Origin: Actinopolyspora halophila DSM 43834
Lineage (GTDB): Bacteria > Actinomycetota > Actinomycetes > Mycobacteriales > Pseudonocardiaceae
Reading direction: 5' to 3'
Assembly: GCF_000371785.1 (NCBI RefSeq)
Contig: NZ_AQUI01000002.1
Location: 2,893,276-2,957,275 of the forward strand
Length of the DNA: 64,000 nt
Shown: in pieces, positions 34,253-43,133 of the stretch
How the letters are laid out: the number at the start of each line of letters is the position of its first letter
How positions within the stretch are numbered: position 1 is the first letter of the stretch
Translations under genes and position numbers: made by a program
Notes under the pieces: model-generated
The model's database searches: none
The model's input: the letters and a program-made list of their open reading frames with translations, nothing else
Told to the model about the DNA's origin: nothing

Positions 34253-35680
34253 TCACACGCCCTCGTTCACCGTCTCGTCGTAGTGCTCGCCGTTGATGTC
34301 GACCTCGTCCAACCGCAGGTTCCGGACGTGTTCCAGCTCCATCGGCGTGTCCACCTCGCTGAAGCTGGAATCGGAGACGGTCACGTCGCTGATCGGCGAA
34401 CGCTCGTAACCCTTCAGGTACAGCGCGAAATCACCGCCCACGCTGTGCACGTCCGAGATGTTGATGTCCCGCACAGTGGGGGTGTACTCGCCCGCGTCTC
34501 CCTCCTCGTACCGGAAGTTCACCCGGATGACCTCACCACCGATCTCGGGGACGTCGTTGCTGCGGAAGTAGACGTGTTCGACCACACCACCACGCACCGA
34601 GTTGGTCTTGACCCGCAGTGCCCGGTCGAGGTTCGAACTGCTCATCGTGTTGTCCTCGGCCACCACGTTGCGCACGCCGCCGGTCATCTCGCTTCCGATG
34701 GTGACCCCACCGTGTCCGCTTCGCATGTAGTTGTCGTGCACCAGGATGTTCTCGCTGGGCACGTCGATGCGCCTGCCGTCGGCGTTGCGCCCGGACTTGA
34801 TGGCTATGCAGTCGTCACCGTTGTTGAACCGCGAATTCTTGATCACGACGTTCTCGCTGGACTCGGGGTCCACCCCGTCACTGTTCGGCCCGTTCGGACT
34901 GTCCAGGTTCACGTTGTCGACGGTCACGTTCTCGGACAGCACCGGATGGATCATCCACATCGGCGAGTTGGTGAGTGTCACGTCCCGGACCAGGATGTTC
35001 GAGCTGTTGTAGAACTGCACGAAGTTCGGGCGCAGCTTGCTGTCGGCGCCGAAATCACGCTGCTCGACCGGTACGCCGTTCTCGGCCATCTCGAACAGCT
35101 TGTCGCGGTCCTCGGTCTCGATCACACCGCCGTGACCGTTGGACCGCTGCTTCCACGGCCACCAGTGGTCCTCGTCCGCCTGACCGTCGAGCGTGCCGGA
35201 GCCGGTGATGGCGACGTTGGTGACGTCCTCGGCGTAGATGAACGGCGAGTAGTTGTACAGTTCGACGCCCTCCCAGCGGGTGCGCACGGCAGGCAGGTAG
35301 TCCTCGCGGTCCTGGCTGAAGCGAACCGTGGCCCCCTCACCGACGTGCAGGTTGACGTCGCTGCGCAGGTGGATCGCCCCGGTGCGGAACTCCCCTTCCG
35401 GGAAGATCACTTTTCCGCCTTTGACCGAGGCGGCCTCGATCGCCTCGGCGATGGCCTCGGTGCTCTCGCGCTGACCGGTGGGGTCGGCTCCGAAATCGAC
35501 CACGTTGAACGGCCGCGCGGGGATCCTGGGCGGCTGCACCTCCTTGGTGATCTCCTTCGCCAGCTGGTCCCCTGGCGGTCTCTCGTGCGCCGGATCGGCG
35601 GCCGCGCCGGATATCGGGACTACGAATCCGAGCGCGAGCGCACCGACGACGGCCAGGAAGCGGGTGCGTAACCTGAGCAT
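34253..35680 (-). CDS. Secreted glycoside hydrolase family 28 (polygalacturonase-like)
   Basis: A 475-residue enzyme with a Sec signal peptide (FLAVVGALALGFVVPISGAAA) followed by a right-handed beta-helix. The GH28 signature elements are in order: NSDGVDPESS (the NTD site), NNGDDCIAIKSG (GDD), SGHGGVTIGSE (GHG) and RALRVKT (RIK-like). The three Asp residues of NSD and GDD are the catalytic acids. It hydrolyses alpha-1,4-galacturonan (pectin) or a rhamnogalacturonan side chain outside the cell. ATG 35680 follows GAGGAGAAGGA. Its promoter overlaps a LacI-type operator identical to the one before the TRAP transporter, tying hydrolysis to uptake. Confidence 0.93.
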   Translation of the reverse strand: MLRLRTRFLAVVGALALGFVVPISGAAADPAHERPPGDQLAKEITKEVQPPRIPARPFNVVDFGADPTGQRESTEAIAEAIEAASVKGGKVIFPEGEFRTGAIHLRSDVNLHVGEGATVRFSQDREDYLPAVRTRWEGVELYNYSPFIYAEDVTNVAITGSGTLDGQADEDHWWPWKQRSNGHGGVIETEDRDKLFEMAENGVPVEQRDFGADSKLRPNFVQFYNSSNILVRDVTLTNSPMWMIHPVLSENVTVDNVNLDSPNGPNSDGVDPESSENVVIKNSRFNNGDDCIAIKSGRNADGRRIDVPSENILVHDNYMRSGHGGVTIGSEMTGGVRNVVAEDNTMSSSNLDRALRVKTNSVRGGVVEHVYFRSNDVPEIGGEVIRVNFRYEEGDAGEYTPTVRDINISDVHSVGGDFALYLKGYERSPISDVTVSDSSFSEVDTPMELEHVRNLRLDEVDINGEHYDETVNEGV

Positions 35681-35772
35681 TCCTTCTCCTCGACGGGGTT
35701 CCCCTACCGCTGTCCCGACGGCTCGTTCGTGTGCATACCACCGGGACCGCAGTGTGACTCCGGTCTCAGCGT

Positions 35773-35817
35773 AGAAACCGGTTTCTTGACTAAACCCTCC
35801 ACCGTTCCCGGTGTCAA
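35773..35817 (-). promoter_or_regulatory. Promoter and LacI-type operator of the polygalacturonase gene
   Basis: Read on the minus strand: TTGACA (35812-35817), 17 bases, TTTAGT (35789-35794), then the perfect 14-base palindrome AGAAACCGGTTTCT (35773-35786) at the expected transcription start. A repressor bound there would block initiation. The same palindrome occurs at the TRAP promoter. The rest of the 370-base gap up to the LacI gene at 36051 holds no gene; a weaker operator copy lies at 35962-35975. Confidence 0.8.
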
Positions 35818-35961
35818 TACCGATCACGGCCGGTATTCGCCCTCCGGAACTCGCACCTACCCCGCCACCAGCGTTTCCCGGAAATTCCGGACCGGGCGAG
35901 TTCCATCAAAGGCGGGGTAATGTAGCTTGAGAAGCACGCAAGGGCGCGCACCGGAGAGCCC

Positions 35962-35975
35962 GGAAATCGGTTTCC
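35962..35975 (+). promoter_or_regulatory. Degenerate operator copy upstream of the LacI gene
   Basis: GGAAATCGGTTTCC matches the 14-base operator of this locus at 11 positions, including the outer GAAA and TTTC arms. It lies 76 bases before the regulator start, a position that would allow weak autoregulation. Confidence 0.5.
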
Positions 35976-36050
35976 GAACGGCGTTCCGGCCGCACAGCAG
36001 CAGGACCGCCGTCGCGAGCACGGCCGACAACGGAAGCGGAGGACGGTCTC

Positions 36051-37055
36051 ATGGGGTCTGGGGACCGCCCCGACACTGTGACCATTCATCAGGTGGCCAA
36101 GGCCGCACGGGTCTCTCCCGCCACCGTGTCCCGGGTCATGAACCGCCGGCAGTCGGTGGATCCCGAACTGGCCCGGCGGGTACAGCAGGTCGCGGCCTCG
36201 ATGGGATACCAACCCAACGCCGTGGCCAGAGGGCTGGCGCGGGGACGCACCGGACTCATCGCGATCATCGTTCCGGATCTGGGCAATCCGATGTTCCAGT
36301 CCGTGCTTCGCGGGGCCAGCAGGGCTGCGGGCAACGAGGACTACCGCGTACTGGTCACCGACAGTCACGAATTCCCGATGGAGGAGACGCTGCTCGCCTG
36401 GGAAACGCGACTCCGCGTGGACGGCCTCGTGCTGTGCGCACCGCGCACCCACGACCAGGAGTTGCTCGACATCGCCGGGAAACTGGATCCGTTCGTGCTG
36501 GTGAACCGGCACGTCGAAGGCATGAACGTGCCCACGGTCGGCGTGGACTACGCCTCCGGAGTCCGTGCCGTCGTCGCACATCTGGCCTGGTTGGGACACA
36601 CCCGGGTGGCCTACCTGTCCGGCCCCGTGGCCAGCATGTCCAATCAGGAACGTCTGGAATCCCTCCACGAAGCGGCACACGAGCGCATGACCCTGAACGT
36701 GATCGAGTGCGGCTCGATGCACGAGGACGGTTACGAGGCGACCGACCGGGCACTGGCCACCGGAGCTACGGCGGTCATCGGCTACAACGACGTGGTCGCG
36801 CTGGGCGCGCTCGGCAAGCTCCACGAGATCGGAGTCGCGGTGCCGAACGACATCAGCGTGGTCGGCTTCGACGACATCCCCTTCGCCCGCTACTCCGCCC
36901 CCAGGCTGACCACCGTCTCCGTCCCGCAGGAGGAATTGGGGCTGCAGGCCTGGAACCGGCTCTCCGCGCTGCTGCACGACCGCGCGCTGCCCGCCGATGT
37001 GTGCTTCACCCCCCGACTGGAGGTGCGCGGGAGCACCGGTCCGGTAGCACGCTGA
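36051..37055 (+). CDS. LacI-family transcriptional regulator of the uronate locus
   Basis: A 334-residue repressor. The N-terminal DNA-binding domain is TIHQVAKAARVSPATVSRVMN, with the hinge helix region PNAVARGLARGRT. The sugar-binding core follows (LIAIIVPDLGNPMFQSVL, DGLVLCAPRT, AVIGYNDVVALGAL, VVGFDDIPFARYSAPRLTTV). It lies between the GH28 gene and the TRAP genes, whose promoters carry an identical central-CG palindrome of the kind LacI proteins bind. The inducer is probably a uronic acid or its oligomer, by context. GGAGGAC precedes ATG 36051. Confidence 0.93.
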   Translation: MGSGDRPDTVTIHQVAKAARVSPATVSRVMNRRQSVDPELARRVQQVAASMGYQPNAVARGLARGRTGLIAIIVPDLGNPMFQSVLRGASRAAGNEDYRVLVTDSHEFPMEETLLAWETRLRVDGLVLCAPRTHDQELLDIAGKLDPFVLVNRHVEGMNVPTVGVDYASGVRAVVAHLAWLGHTRVAYLSGPVASMSNQERLESLHEAAHERMTLNVIECGSMHEDGYEATDRALATGATAVIGYNDVVALGALGKLHEIGVAVPNDISVVGFDDIPFARYSAPRLTTVSVPQEELGLQAWNRLSALLHDRALPADVCFTPRLEVRGSTGPVAR

Positions 37056-37194
37056 GCCGTCCCCACGGCCTCTCGAAGCCCGGCGCGCCCCCTCCTTGCC
37101 CGTGTGAACACGCACAGTTTTCACGCGGTTCTTAATTCCACTCGTTCAGGGGTACCGAACAGTTCGCGTTCGCGCCGGCAAACACATTCAGGGG

Positions 37195-37236
37195 TTGACA
37201 CTCGGCTCGCCCCGGCTAGCCTAGAAACCGGTTTCT
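37195..37236 (+). promoter_or_regulatory. Promoter and LacI-type operator of the TRAP operon
   Basis: TTGACA (37195-37200), 16 bases, TAGCCT (37217-37222), then the palindrome AGAAACCGGTTTCT (37223-37236), identical to the one at the polygalacturonase promoter and again placed at the start of transcription. The DctQ gene begins 61 bases later. Confidence 0.82.
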
Positions 37237-37297
37237 GAGTTGTGTTGCCCGCCACACCGGGCAACCACGCGAAGTGAAGCACTGATCGGAGACAACG

Positions 37298-37873
37298 ATG
37301 TCGCAGCCGGCCTCGCCCCACCCCGTGGCCGCTCGGATTCACCGGCTGACGCTGCGCACGCTGGACGGGATCACCGACGTGCTGACCACGACCGCGCTGG
37401 CCGCGATGGTCGTGGTCATCTCGTGGCAGGTGTTCTGCCGCTTCGTGCTGCAGTTCACCCCGGGCTGGTCCTCCGAAACGGCCCTGCTGTTGCTGGCCTG
37501 GCTGGGTCTGCTCGGCATCGCCACAGGAGTCCGCGACCACGGGCACATCGCGCTCGGGGTGCTCGTCGACCGCCTGCCCCGCCCCGCACGTGCGGTGATC
37601 GGCCGACTGGCACCGGCGTTGATGGTGGTGTTCGGGCTCTACCTGGTGCAGCAGGGCAGCGAATTCACCCGGCTCATGGCGAGCTCCACCCTGCCGGCCA
37701 CCGGACTGCCCACCTCGGTGCGCTACGCGGCCATGCCCGTGGCGGGAGTGCTGATCACCTGCTACAGCGGCCTGCACCTGTTCGGACTGCTTCCGGAGAA
37801 GCAGCCGACGCAACCGGACGCGGCGACGGCGAACGACTCCGGCGGCGACCGTGACGACGAGGAACACACATGA
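37298..37873 (+). CDS. TRAP transporter small permease (DctQ type)
   Basis: A 191-residue membrane protein with four hydrophobic helices (TTTALAAMVVVISWQVFCRF, LLLLAWLGLLGIAT and two more), the DctQ signature region around the second helix including the typical W-rich segment GWSSETALLLLAWL. DctQ pairs with DctM to form the membrane part of tripartite ATP-independent periplasmic transporters, which are driven by a sodium gradient. It is the first gene of the operon; its stop overlaps dctM by ATGA. GGAGAC precedes ATG 37298. Context suggests a uronate or other acidic sugar as cargo. Confidence 0.93.
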   Translation: MSQPASPHPVAARIHRLTLRTLDGITDVLTTTALAAMVVVISWQVFCRFVLQFTPGWSSETALLLLAWLGLLGIATGVRDHGHIALGVLVDRLPRPARAVIGRLAPALMVVFGLYLVQQGSEFTRLMASSTLPATGLPTSVRYAAMPVAGVLITCYSGLHLFGLLPEKQPTQPDAATANDSGGDRDDEEHT

Positions 37874-39168
37874 GCATCGACCCCGTAGCGGTCAGCATCC
37901 TCTTCGGCGGGTTCGTCGTACTGTTGCTGCTGCGCGTACCGATAGCGCTGGCGCTGGCCACCTCCTCGGTGAGCGCGGCGCTGTGGCTGGGACTGCCACT
38001 GCCGGTGATCGGGCAGAAGCTGGTCCAGGCGCTGAACTCCTTCCCACTGCTGGCGATCCCGTTCTTCATCCTCGCGGGCGAGGTGATGTCCAGTGGCGGC
38101 GTCGCCCGCAGGCTCATCGATCTGGCCAACGTCGTCGTGGGGCACTTCCGGGGTGGGCTGGCGATGCTCAACGTGGTCGCCAGCACCTTCTTCGGCGGGA
38201 TCTCCGGTTCGGCCGTGGCCGACACCTCCTCGGTGGGCTCGGTGATGTTGCCCATGATGCGCAAGCAGGGCTACCCCGCCCACTACTCCGTGGGAGTGAC
38301 CGTTTCCAGCGCGGCACAGGGCGTGCTCATACCGCCGAGCCACAACATGATCATATTCGCGCTCGCCGCGGGCGGCAGCGTCTCGATCGGCGGCGTGTTC
38401 ATGGCCGGTCTGCTCCCCGGCATCGCCGTCGGCGTACTGCTGCTGATCATCTGCGCCCTGCTGGCCCAACGGCACGGCCACCCGAAGGGCGAACGCATCT
38501 CCGGAGCGGACATCCCACGCGTGATCTGGCAGGGTTCGCTCGGCCTGCTCACCCCGGTCATCGTGATCGGCGGCATCCTCAGCGGCGTGTTCACCGCCAC
38601 CGAATCGGCGGCCATCGCCTGCGTGTGGGCGATCCTGATCACCTTCGGGGTGTACCGGGAGGTCCCGCTGCGCGCATTCCCCGGGATGCTGCGCCGTTCG
38701 ATGAGCACGCTGTCCACGGTGCTGTTCCTGATCGCCGCCGCGGGCGCCTACGGCTATCTGCTCACCGTGATGCGCATCCCCGATGCGCTCACCCGGGCGA
38801 TCCTGTCCGTTTCGGACAACGCCGTGGTCGTGCTGCTGCTGTGCAACCTGCTGCTGCTGGTGCTCGGCGCGGTGATGGACATGGCTCCGCTCATCCTGAT
38901 CACCACGCCGATCCTGCTGCCGGTGGTCACCTCGGTGGGCATGGACCCGATGCAGTTCGGCGTCATGCTGATCCTCAACCTCGCGATCGGGCTGATCACC
39001 CCGCCGGTGGGCAGCGTGCTGTTCGTCGGCTCGGCCCTGGGCGGTATCCGCGTGGAACGCGCCGTGAAAGGAGTGCTTCCGTTCTACATCCCGCTGCTGA
39101 TCGCACTGCTGTTGATCACCTTCATCCCGCAGATCTCGCTGTTCGTCCCACGAATGCTCGGTTTCTGA
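37870..39168 (+). CDS. TRAP transporter large permease (DctM type)
   Basis: A 432-residue, about 12-helix protein of the DctM family. Conserved features are the SFPLLAIPFFILAGEVM segment, FFGGISGSAVADTSSVGSVM, GVLIPPSHNMIIFA and the C-terminal NLAIGLITPPVGSVLFVGSA. It forms the translocation channel that moves the ligand delivered by DctP together with sodium. The full length and all the conserved loops are present. Translationally coupled to DctQ. Confidence 0.96.
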   Translation: MSIDPVAVSILFGGFVVLLLLRVPIALALATSSVSAALWLGLPLPVIGQKLVQALNSFPLLAIPFFILAGEVMSSGGVARRLIDLANVVVGHFRGGLAMLNVVASTFFGGISGSAVADTSSVGSVMLPMMRKQGYPAHYSVGVTVSSAAQGVLIPPSHNMIIFALAAGGSVSIGGVFMAGLLPGIAVGVLLLIICALLAQRHGHPKGERISGADIPRVIWQGSLGLLTPVIVIGGILSGVFTATESAAIACVWAILITFGVYREVPLRAFPGMLRRSMSTLSTVLFLIAAAGAYGYLLTVMRIPDALTRAILSVSDNAVVVLLLCNLLLLVLGAVMDMAPLILITTPILLPVVTSVGMDPMQFGVMLILNLAIGLITPPVGSVLFVGSALGGIRVERAVKGVLPFYIPLLIALLLITFIPQISLFVPRMLGF

Positions 39169-39205
39169 CCCGCGAGCATTCCGTTCCCCCTCGAAAGGAG
39201 TATCC

Positions 39206-40231
39206 GTGTTCCGAGGAAACGGCTCCCCCGACAAACGCGGATCACGGTTGGCCGCGCTGCTCGCGGCGGCCGCGGTGCTGACACTGACCCTGGCCGGGTG
39301 CGGCGGTTCCGCGGCAGGCGGCAGCATCAGCTGGCGACTCGCCGAGACCCACCCGCGCGACTACCCCACGACCCAGGCCGACATCTGGTTCGCCGACCAG
39401 CTGCGCGAGCGCACCGACGGGCGCATCGACATCAAGGTGTTCCCGGACGCCCAGCTCGGCGAGGAACGGGACGTGATGGAACAGGTCAAGCTCGGCTCGG
39501 TCGAGATGACCAGAACCAACGCCAATCTCGTCACCGAATTCGTCTCCTCCTGGGAAGCCTTCGGCATCCCGTACGTGTTCGACGACGAACAACACTTCTG
39601 GAACTTCCTCAACGGCCCCGGTGGCGAACGCAAACTCGAGGAGCTGAACCAGGCCGGATACGTGGGACTGACCTACTACGACTCCGGAGCGCGCAACTTC
39701 TACACCGGCAGCGGTCCCGTCGAGGAACCCGCCGACCTGCACGGGCAGAACATTCGCGTGCAGCCGGGATCGCTGACCTCCGAGATGATCGAGACCATGG
39801 GCGGGTCGGCCACCACCATGAACTTCAGCGAGGTCTACAGCGGACTGGAGACCGGAGTCATCGACGGCGCCGAGAACAACCTTCCCAGCTACGTCTCCAC
39901 CGGGCACTACGAAGTCGCCGACGACATCAGCCTGGACGAGCACCAGCGGGTTCCCGAAGTACTGATGGTGGGCCAGCAGGCCTGGAACCAGCTCGGGGAA
40001 CAGGACAAGGAACTCGTCCGCGAGGTGGCCGAGGAATCCACCGAGGTCCAGCGCGACCTCTGGAAGAAGGAGGTCGAAGAAGCCCGCACGACCCTCGAGC
40101 AGGAAGGCGTGACCATTCACGACGTGGACACGGAGAAGTTCCGCGCGGCGGTGAGCGGAATGACCGAAAAATACACCGAACGGTTCGGTGAGTTCACCTC
40201 GGCCGTGGACGAGGCGCGGAAAACCGATTGA
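39206..40231 (+). CDS. TRAP transporter substrate-binding lipoprotein (DctP type)
   Basis: A 341-residue solute-binding protein. GTG 39206 follows GAAAGGAG. The signal peptide ends in a lipobox LTLAGC, so the mature protein is anchored outside the membrane by its Cys, as expected for an actinobacterial TRAP binding protein. The mature part has ERTDGRIDIKVFPDAQLG, GSVEMTRTNANL, the ligand-contacting Arg region GQNIRVQPGSLTSEM and SEVYSGLETGVIDGAENN, all typical of DctP. The conserved Arg in IRVQ normally binds the ligand carboxylate, fitting a uronic acid. Third gene of the TRAP operon. Confidence 0.94.
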   Translation: MFRGNGSPDKRGSRLAALLAAAAVLTLTLAGCGGSAAGGSISWRLAETHPRDYPTTQADIWFADQLRERTDGRIDIKVFPDAQLGEERDVMEQVKLGSVEMTRTNANLVTEFVSSWEAFGIPYVFDDEQHFWNFLNGPGGERKLEELNQAGYVGLTYYDSGARNFYTGSGPVEEPADLHGQNIRVQPGSLTSEMIETMGGSATTMNFSEVYSGLETGVIDGAENNLPSYVSTGHYEVADDISLDEHQRVPEVLMVGQQAWNQLGEQDKELVREVAEESTEVQRDLWKKEVEEARTTLEQEGVTIHDVDTEKFRAAVSGMTEKYTERFGEFTSAVDEARKTD

Positions 40232-40444
40232 TCGAGGTTTCCCGTTCTCCCTTGTCGTGGAGGCGCCCGGCGGAACCTCTGGCGGGCGCTCGCCGCGCCG
40301 AGACCCGACATCGCCCGACCCCCGGGCCACCCCACAACTCGGCCGGAAAACCTCGACGAGACCACGTCCCCCACACCGGCGAGGGCCGGATCACCTCGCC
40401 GAACACAGGTCCACAACGGACAGCTACTTCCGAGGAGGGAATCC

Positions 40445-41323
40445 ATGCGTGTGCTGGTAACCGGCGGCTCGGGCAGGCTCGGCGGCAGCGTGCTCGACGA
40501 ACTCGCCGACGCGGGCAACGAAACGGTCTGCGTCGACACCCAGCAGTCCAGCGGTCGTTCCGGGCGCAGCGTCTTTCCCGCCGATCTCACCGACCCCGGT
40601 GACTGCTATTCCACGATCGCCCACTTCCGGCCGGACGCCATCGTGCACCTCGCCGCGATCCCCGCACCGTTCCTGCGCAGCGAGATCGAGACCTTCCGCA
40701 CGAACAGCGCACTCGCCTTCAACGTGTGCCAGGCCGCGCACGACCTGGGTGTCGGCACCGTGCTGGTGGCCAGCAGCCCCACCGTGATGGGTTACGGCAA
40801 CACCGGCGGATGGCGCCCCGAGTACCTGCCGTTCGACGAGGAACACCCGGTCGCGCCGTGGAACTCCTACACCCTGTCCAAGACCTCCGCGGAAGAGATC
40901 GTCCGCGGATTCGCCTCCCGGGGCAGCGGAGTGTTCCACTCCTTCCGCCCCTGCTTCGTCGTGGCCCCCGCGGACTGGGAGGGAGCCCCCATCCAGGACG
41001 GCAGTACCATCCACAACAGACTGAACAAACCGGAACTGGCCGCGGCCTCCCTGTTCAACTACGTCGACGCCAGGGACGCGGCCGAGTTCGTCCGGATGCT
41101 GCTGGAGCAGGGCGGACGCATCCCCAACGGGCAGACGTTCTTCGTCACCGGGCCCGACGCGCTGGCTCGGGAACCGCTGAGCGAACTGCTGCCCCGTCAC
41201 ACCCCCGTCCCCGCCGAAACGGCCGGCGGACTGACCGGCACGAGACCGGCGTTCGACTGCGGCAAGGCCCAGCGACTGCTGGGATGGCACCCACGACGCA
41301 GCTGGCACACCGAACTGTCCTGA
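40445..41323 (+). CDS. NAD-dependent epimerase/dehydrogenase, possible uronate dehydrogenase
   Basis: A 292-residue extended SDR. VLVTGGSGRLGGSVLDEL is the NAD fold, IVHLAAIPAPFLRSE a typical early loop, VASSPTVMGYG the Ser region and YTLSK the catalytic Tyr-Lys. The segment order resembles UDP-sugar epimerases, but in this position (after a uronate-type TRAP operon and before an enolase-superfamily enzyme) oxidation of galacturonate to the aldaro-lactone by a uronate dehydrogenase-like enzyme is the most economical reading. This is an inference; an epimerase acting on a sugar is still possible. ATG 40445 follows GAGGAGGGAATCC. Confidence 0.82.
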   Translation: MRVLVTGGSGRLGGSVLDELADAGNETVCVDTQQSSGRSGRSVFPADLTDPGDCYSTIAHFRPDAIVHLAAIPAPFLRSEIETFRTNSALAFNVCQAAHDLGVGTVLVASSPTVMGYGNTGGWRPEYLPFDEEHPVAPWNSYTLSKTSAEEIVRGFASRGSGVFHSFRPCFVVAPADWEGAPIQDGSTIHNRLNKPELAAASLFNYVDARDAAEFVRMLLEQGGRIPNGQTFFVTGPDALAREPLSELLPRHTPVPAETAGGLTGTRPAFDCGKAQRLLGWHPRRSWHTELS

Positions 41324-41378
41324 TCACCCGTGCCCGCCGTGCGGCCTTCCCGTCACCGCGGGCCCGTCCCACCAAGCA

Positions 41379-41415
41379 CCCGGTCCGTTCGGCGGAGAAC
41401 ACCGAACGGACCGGG
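41379..41415 (+). terminator. Strong hairpin inside the uronate locus
   Basis: A perfect 14-base stem (CCCGGTCCGTTCGG and its complement) with a nine-base loop between the dehydrogenase stop and the enolase-superfamily start, both on the plus strand. It should end or reduce transcription before the last gene. Confidence 0.75.
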
Positions 41416-41438
41416 CCCGAGCGAACCGGACGAGCGGC

Positions 41439-42506
41439 ATGCGAATCACCGACATCGACTGCACCACGCGGCGGTTACCACTGCACGAAACCTGGGACGG
41501 TGGAGTGGACCACCACGACATCCTGATCACCCGGGTGCACACCGACACCGGCCCCACCGGGATCGGCCTCGGATGGACCCCGCTCATCGGAGCGGGGGCG
41601 ATGCGGGCGATCGTCACCGAGGACTGCGCCCCCGTGCTACGCGGACACGTCCCGGACCCCGCTCCACGCTGGCGGCAGCTGTACGACCGACTGCACGAAG
41701 CCGGCCCCGAGGGGATCACCGCGATGGCGCTGGCCTCGATCGACATCGCGCTGTGGGATCTGCGGGCCAAGTCGTTGAATCTGAGCCTGGTCGATCTGCT
41801 CGGCAGGCACCGCGACTCGGTACCCACCTACGCCAGCGGCGTCAATCTGGACAGACCCCTGGACGAACTGCTGGCGCAGGTGCGCGGCATGTTGGAATCG
41901 GGTCACACCGCGCTGAAACTCAAGGTCGGATCAACCGATCCGGAACGCGACGTCGAACGCGTGGGCAGGGTGCGTGAGCTGCTCGGCCCGAGCGGCAGTC
42001 TCATGCTGGACGCCAACCAGCGTTGGGACCTGCCCACCGCCCAACGCGCGATCAACGCCCTGTCCCGGTTCGACCCGCACTGGATCGAGGAGCCGTTACC
42101 CGCCGACGACTTCCCCGCCCATGCGCGGTTGCGTGCCTGCACGAACGTCCCGTTCGCGATCGGCGAGAACCTCCGCGGCGTGCGCCGGTTCCGCGACGCG
42201 CTCACCAGCGGGATCTGCGACGTGGCCCAGCCCAACGTGGTGCGGGTCGGCGGTATCACCCCGTTCCTGCGCATCGCGGAACTCGCCGCCACCTTCGACG
42301 TTCCGGTGGCACCGCACCTGCTGCCGGAGCTGTCCGGTCAACTGGCGTTGTGCGTACCGCTGGCGGGGATGGTGGAAGACATCGACCGGGCAAGCCTGGA
42401 CGATCTCGGAGCACTGGCCCGACCGAGCGGGGTTCGGGTCGACGCGCGCGGTGCCCGCGCCGACACGGCCCCCGGCAACGGGCTGGTTTTCGACCTCTCC
42501 TGCTGA
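41439..42506 (+). CDS. Mandelate racemase/muconate lactonizing-family enzyme (aldarate dehydratase or lactone isomerase)
   Basis: A 355-residue enolase-superfamily protein with an N-terminal capping domain and a C-terminal barrel. Catalytic elements are K160-x-K162 (LKLKV), metal ligands Asp191 (LDANQRW), Glu217 (IEEP) and Glu243 (GEN), and His293 (VAPHLLPE). The Lys and His bases flank the metal site as in MR-subgroup dehydratases and galactarolactone cycloisomerase. In a uronate oxidation pathway this would act right after a uronate dehydrogenase. The exact substrate is an inference. ATG 41439 lies 23 bases after a hairpin. Confidence 0.88.
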   Translation: MRITDIDCTTRRLPLHETWDGGVDHHDILITRVHTDTGPTGIGLGWTPLIGAGAMRAIVTEDCAPVLRGHVPDPAPRWRQLYDRLHEAGPEGITAMALASIDIALWDLRAKSLNLSLVDLLGRHRDSVPTYASGVNLDRPLDELLAQVRGMLESGHTALKLKVGSTDPERDVERVGRVRELLGPSGSLMLDANQRWDLPTAQRAINALSRFDPHWIEEPLPADDFPAHARLRACTNVPFAIGENLRGVRRFRDALTSGICDVAQPNVVRVGGITPFLRIAELAATFDVPVAPHLLPELSGQLALCVPLAGMVEDIDRASLDDLGALARPSGVRVDARGARADTAPGNGLVFDLSC

Positions 42507-42788
42507 GCCCCGCAGCACGTCGCGTGTGTGCCTGGCCGGGTTCCCGCGCGTGGGTCGACCCGATCGCCGTCCCGAACAGCACCCGGCACTCCGCATACAC
42601 TGCACCGGGAGGGTGAACGTGTCGTCGCACTGCCGCACGAGCGACCGGCCGAGACTCGCGCACCAGCCGTGGTCCCGGCCGCGGGCGAGCACTTCGTCGC
42701 GGGGACGGAGCGGTTCCGAACGACCGGGACCGCTCCCCGTCCGGAAGACCTCCCGAGGAAAACATCATCACCCGAGAAGAGGGACACG

Positions 42789-43097
42789 ATGCCGCAGGCA
42801 CACGCCGAAGTCCGCACCGAGCGCGCCCAGCGCTACCTCAAGCAGCTCGCCTCCCATCTGGGAGAACGCTGCGAGATCACCGAGGAGACCGACAGCACCC
42901 GGATCACCCTGCCGCGGGACCGGGCAAGCGGGCACTGCCTGCTGACACCGCGCGCCGAGACGCTGCTCCTGCACGCCGAGGCCGACACCGCCGACGACCT
43001 GGCCAGCGTGCAGGACGTCATCGGGCGCCATCTGGAGCGCTTCGGCGAGCGGGACGGGCTGACCGTCGCGTGGTCGGCGGAACAGCCGCAGCAGTAA
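42789..43097 (+). CDS. DUF2218 domain protein
   Basis: A 102-residue protein matching the small DUF2218 family (RAQRYLKQLASHLGERCEI; LTPRAETLLLHAEA; VQDVIGRHLERFGERDGLTVAW). In other actinobacteria these genes often lie beside metal-transport or siderophore genes, but nothing biochemical is known. Here it is a single gene. ATG 42789 follows AAGAGGGAC. The ~280 bases upstream contain no gene and no recognisable operator. Confidence 0.8.
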   Translation: MPQAHAEVRTERAQRYLKQLASHLGERCEITEETDSTRITLPRDRASGHCLLTPRAETLLLHAEADTADDLASVQDVIGRHLERFGERDGLTVAWSAEQPQQ

Positions 43098-43133
43098 CCC
43101 CGCCCCCTCGGTGAATCGGACGACACCGCGAAA

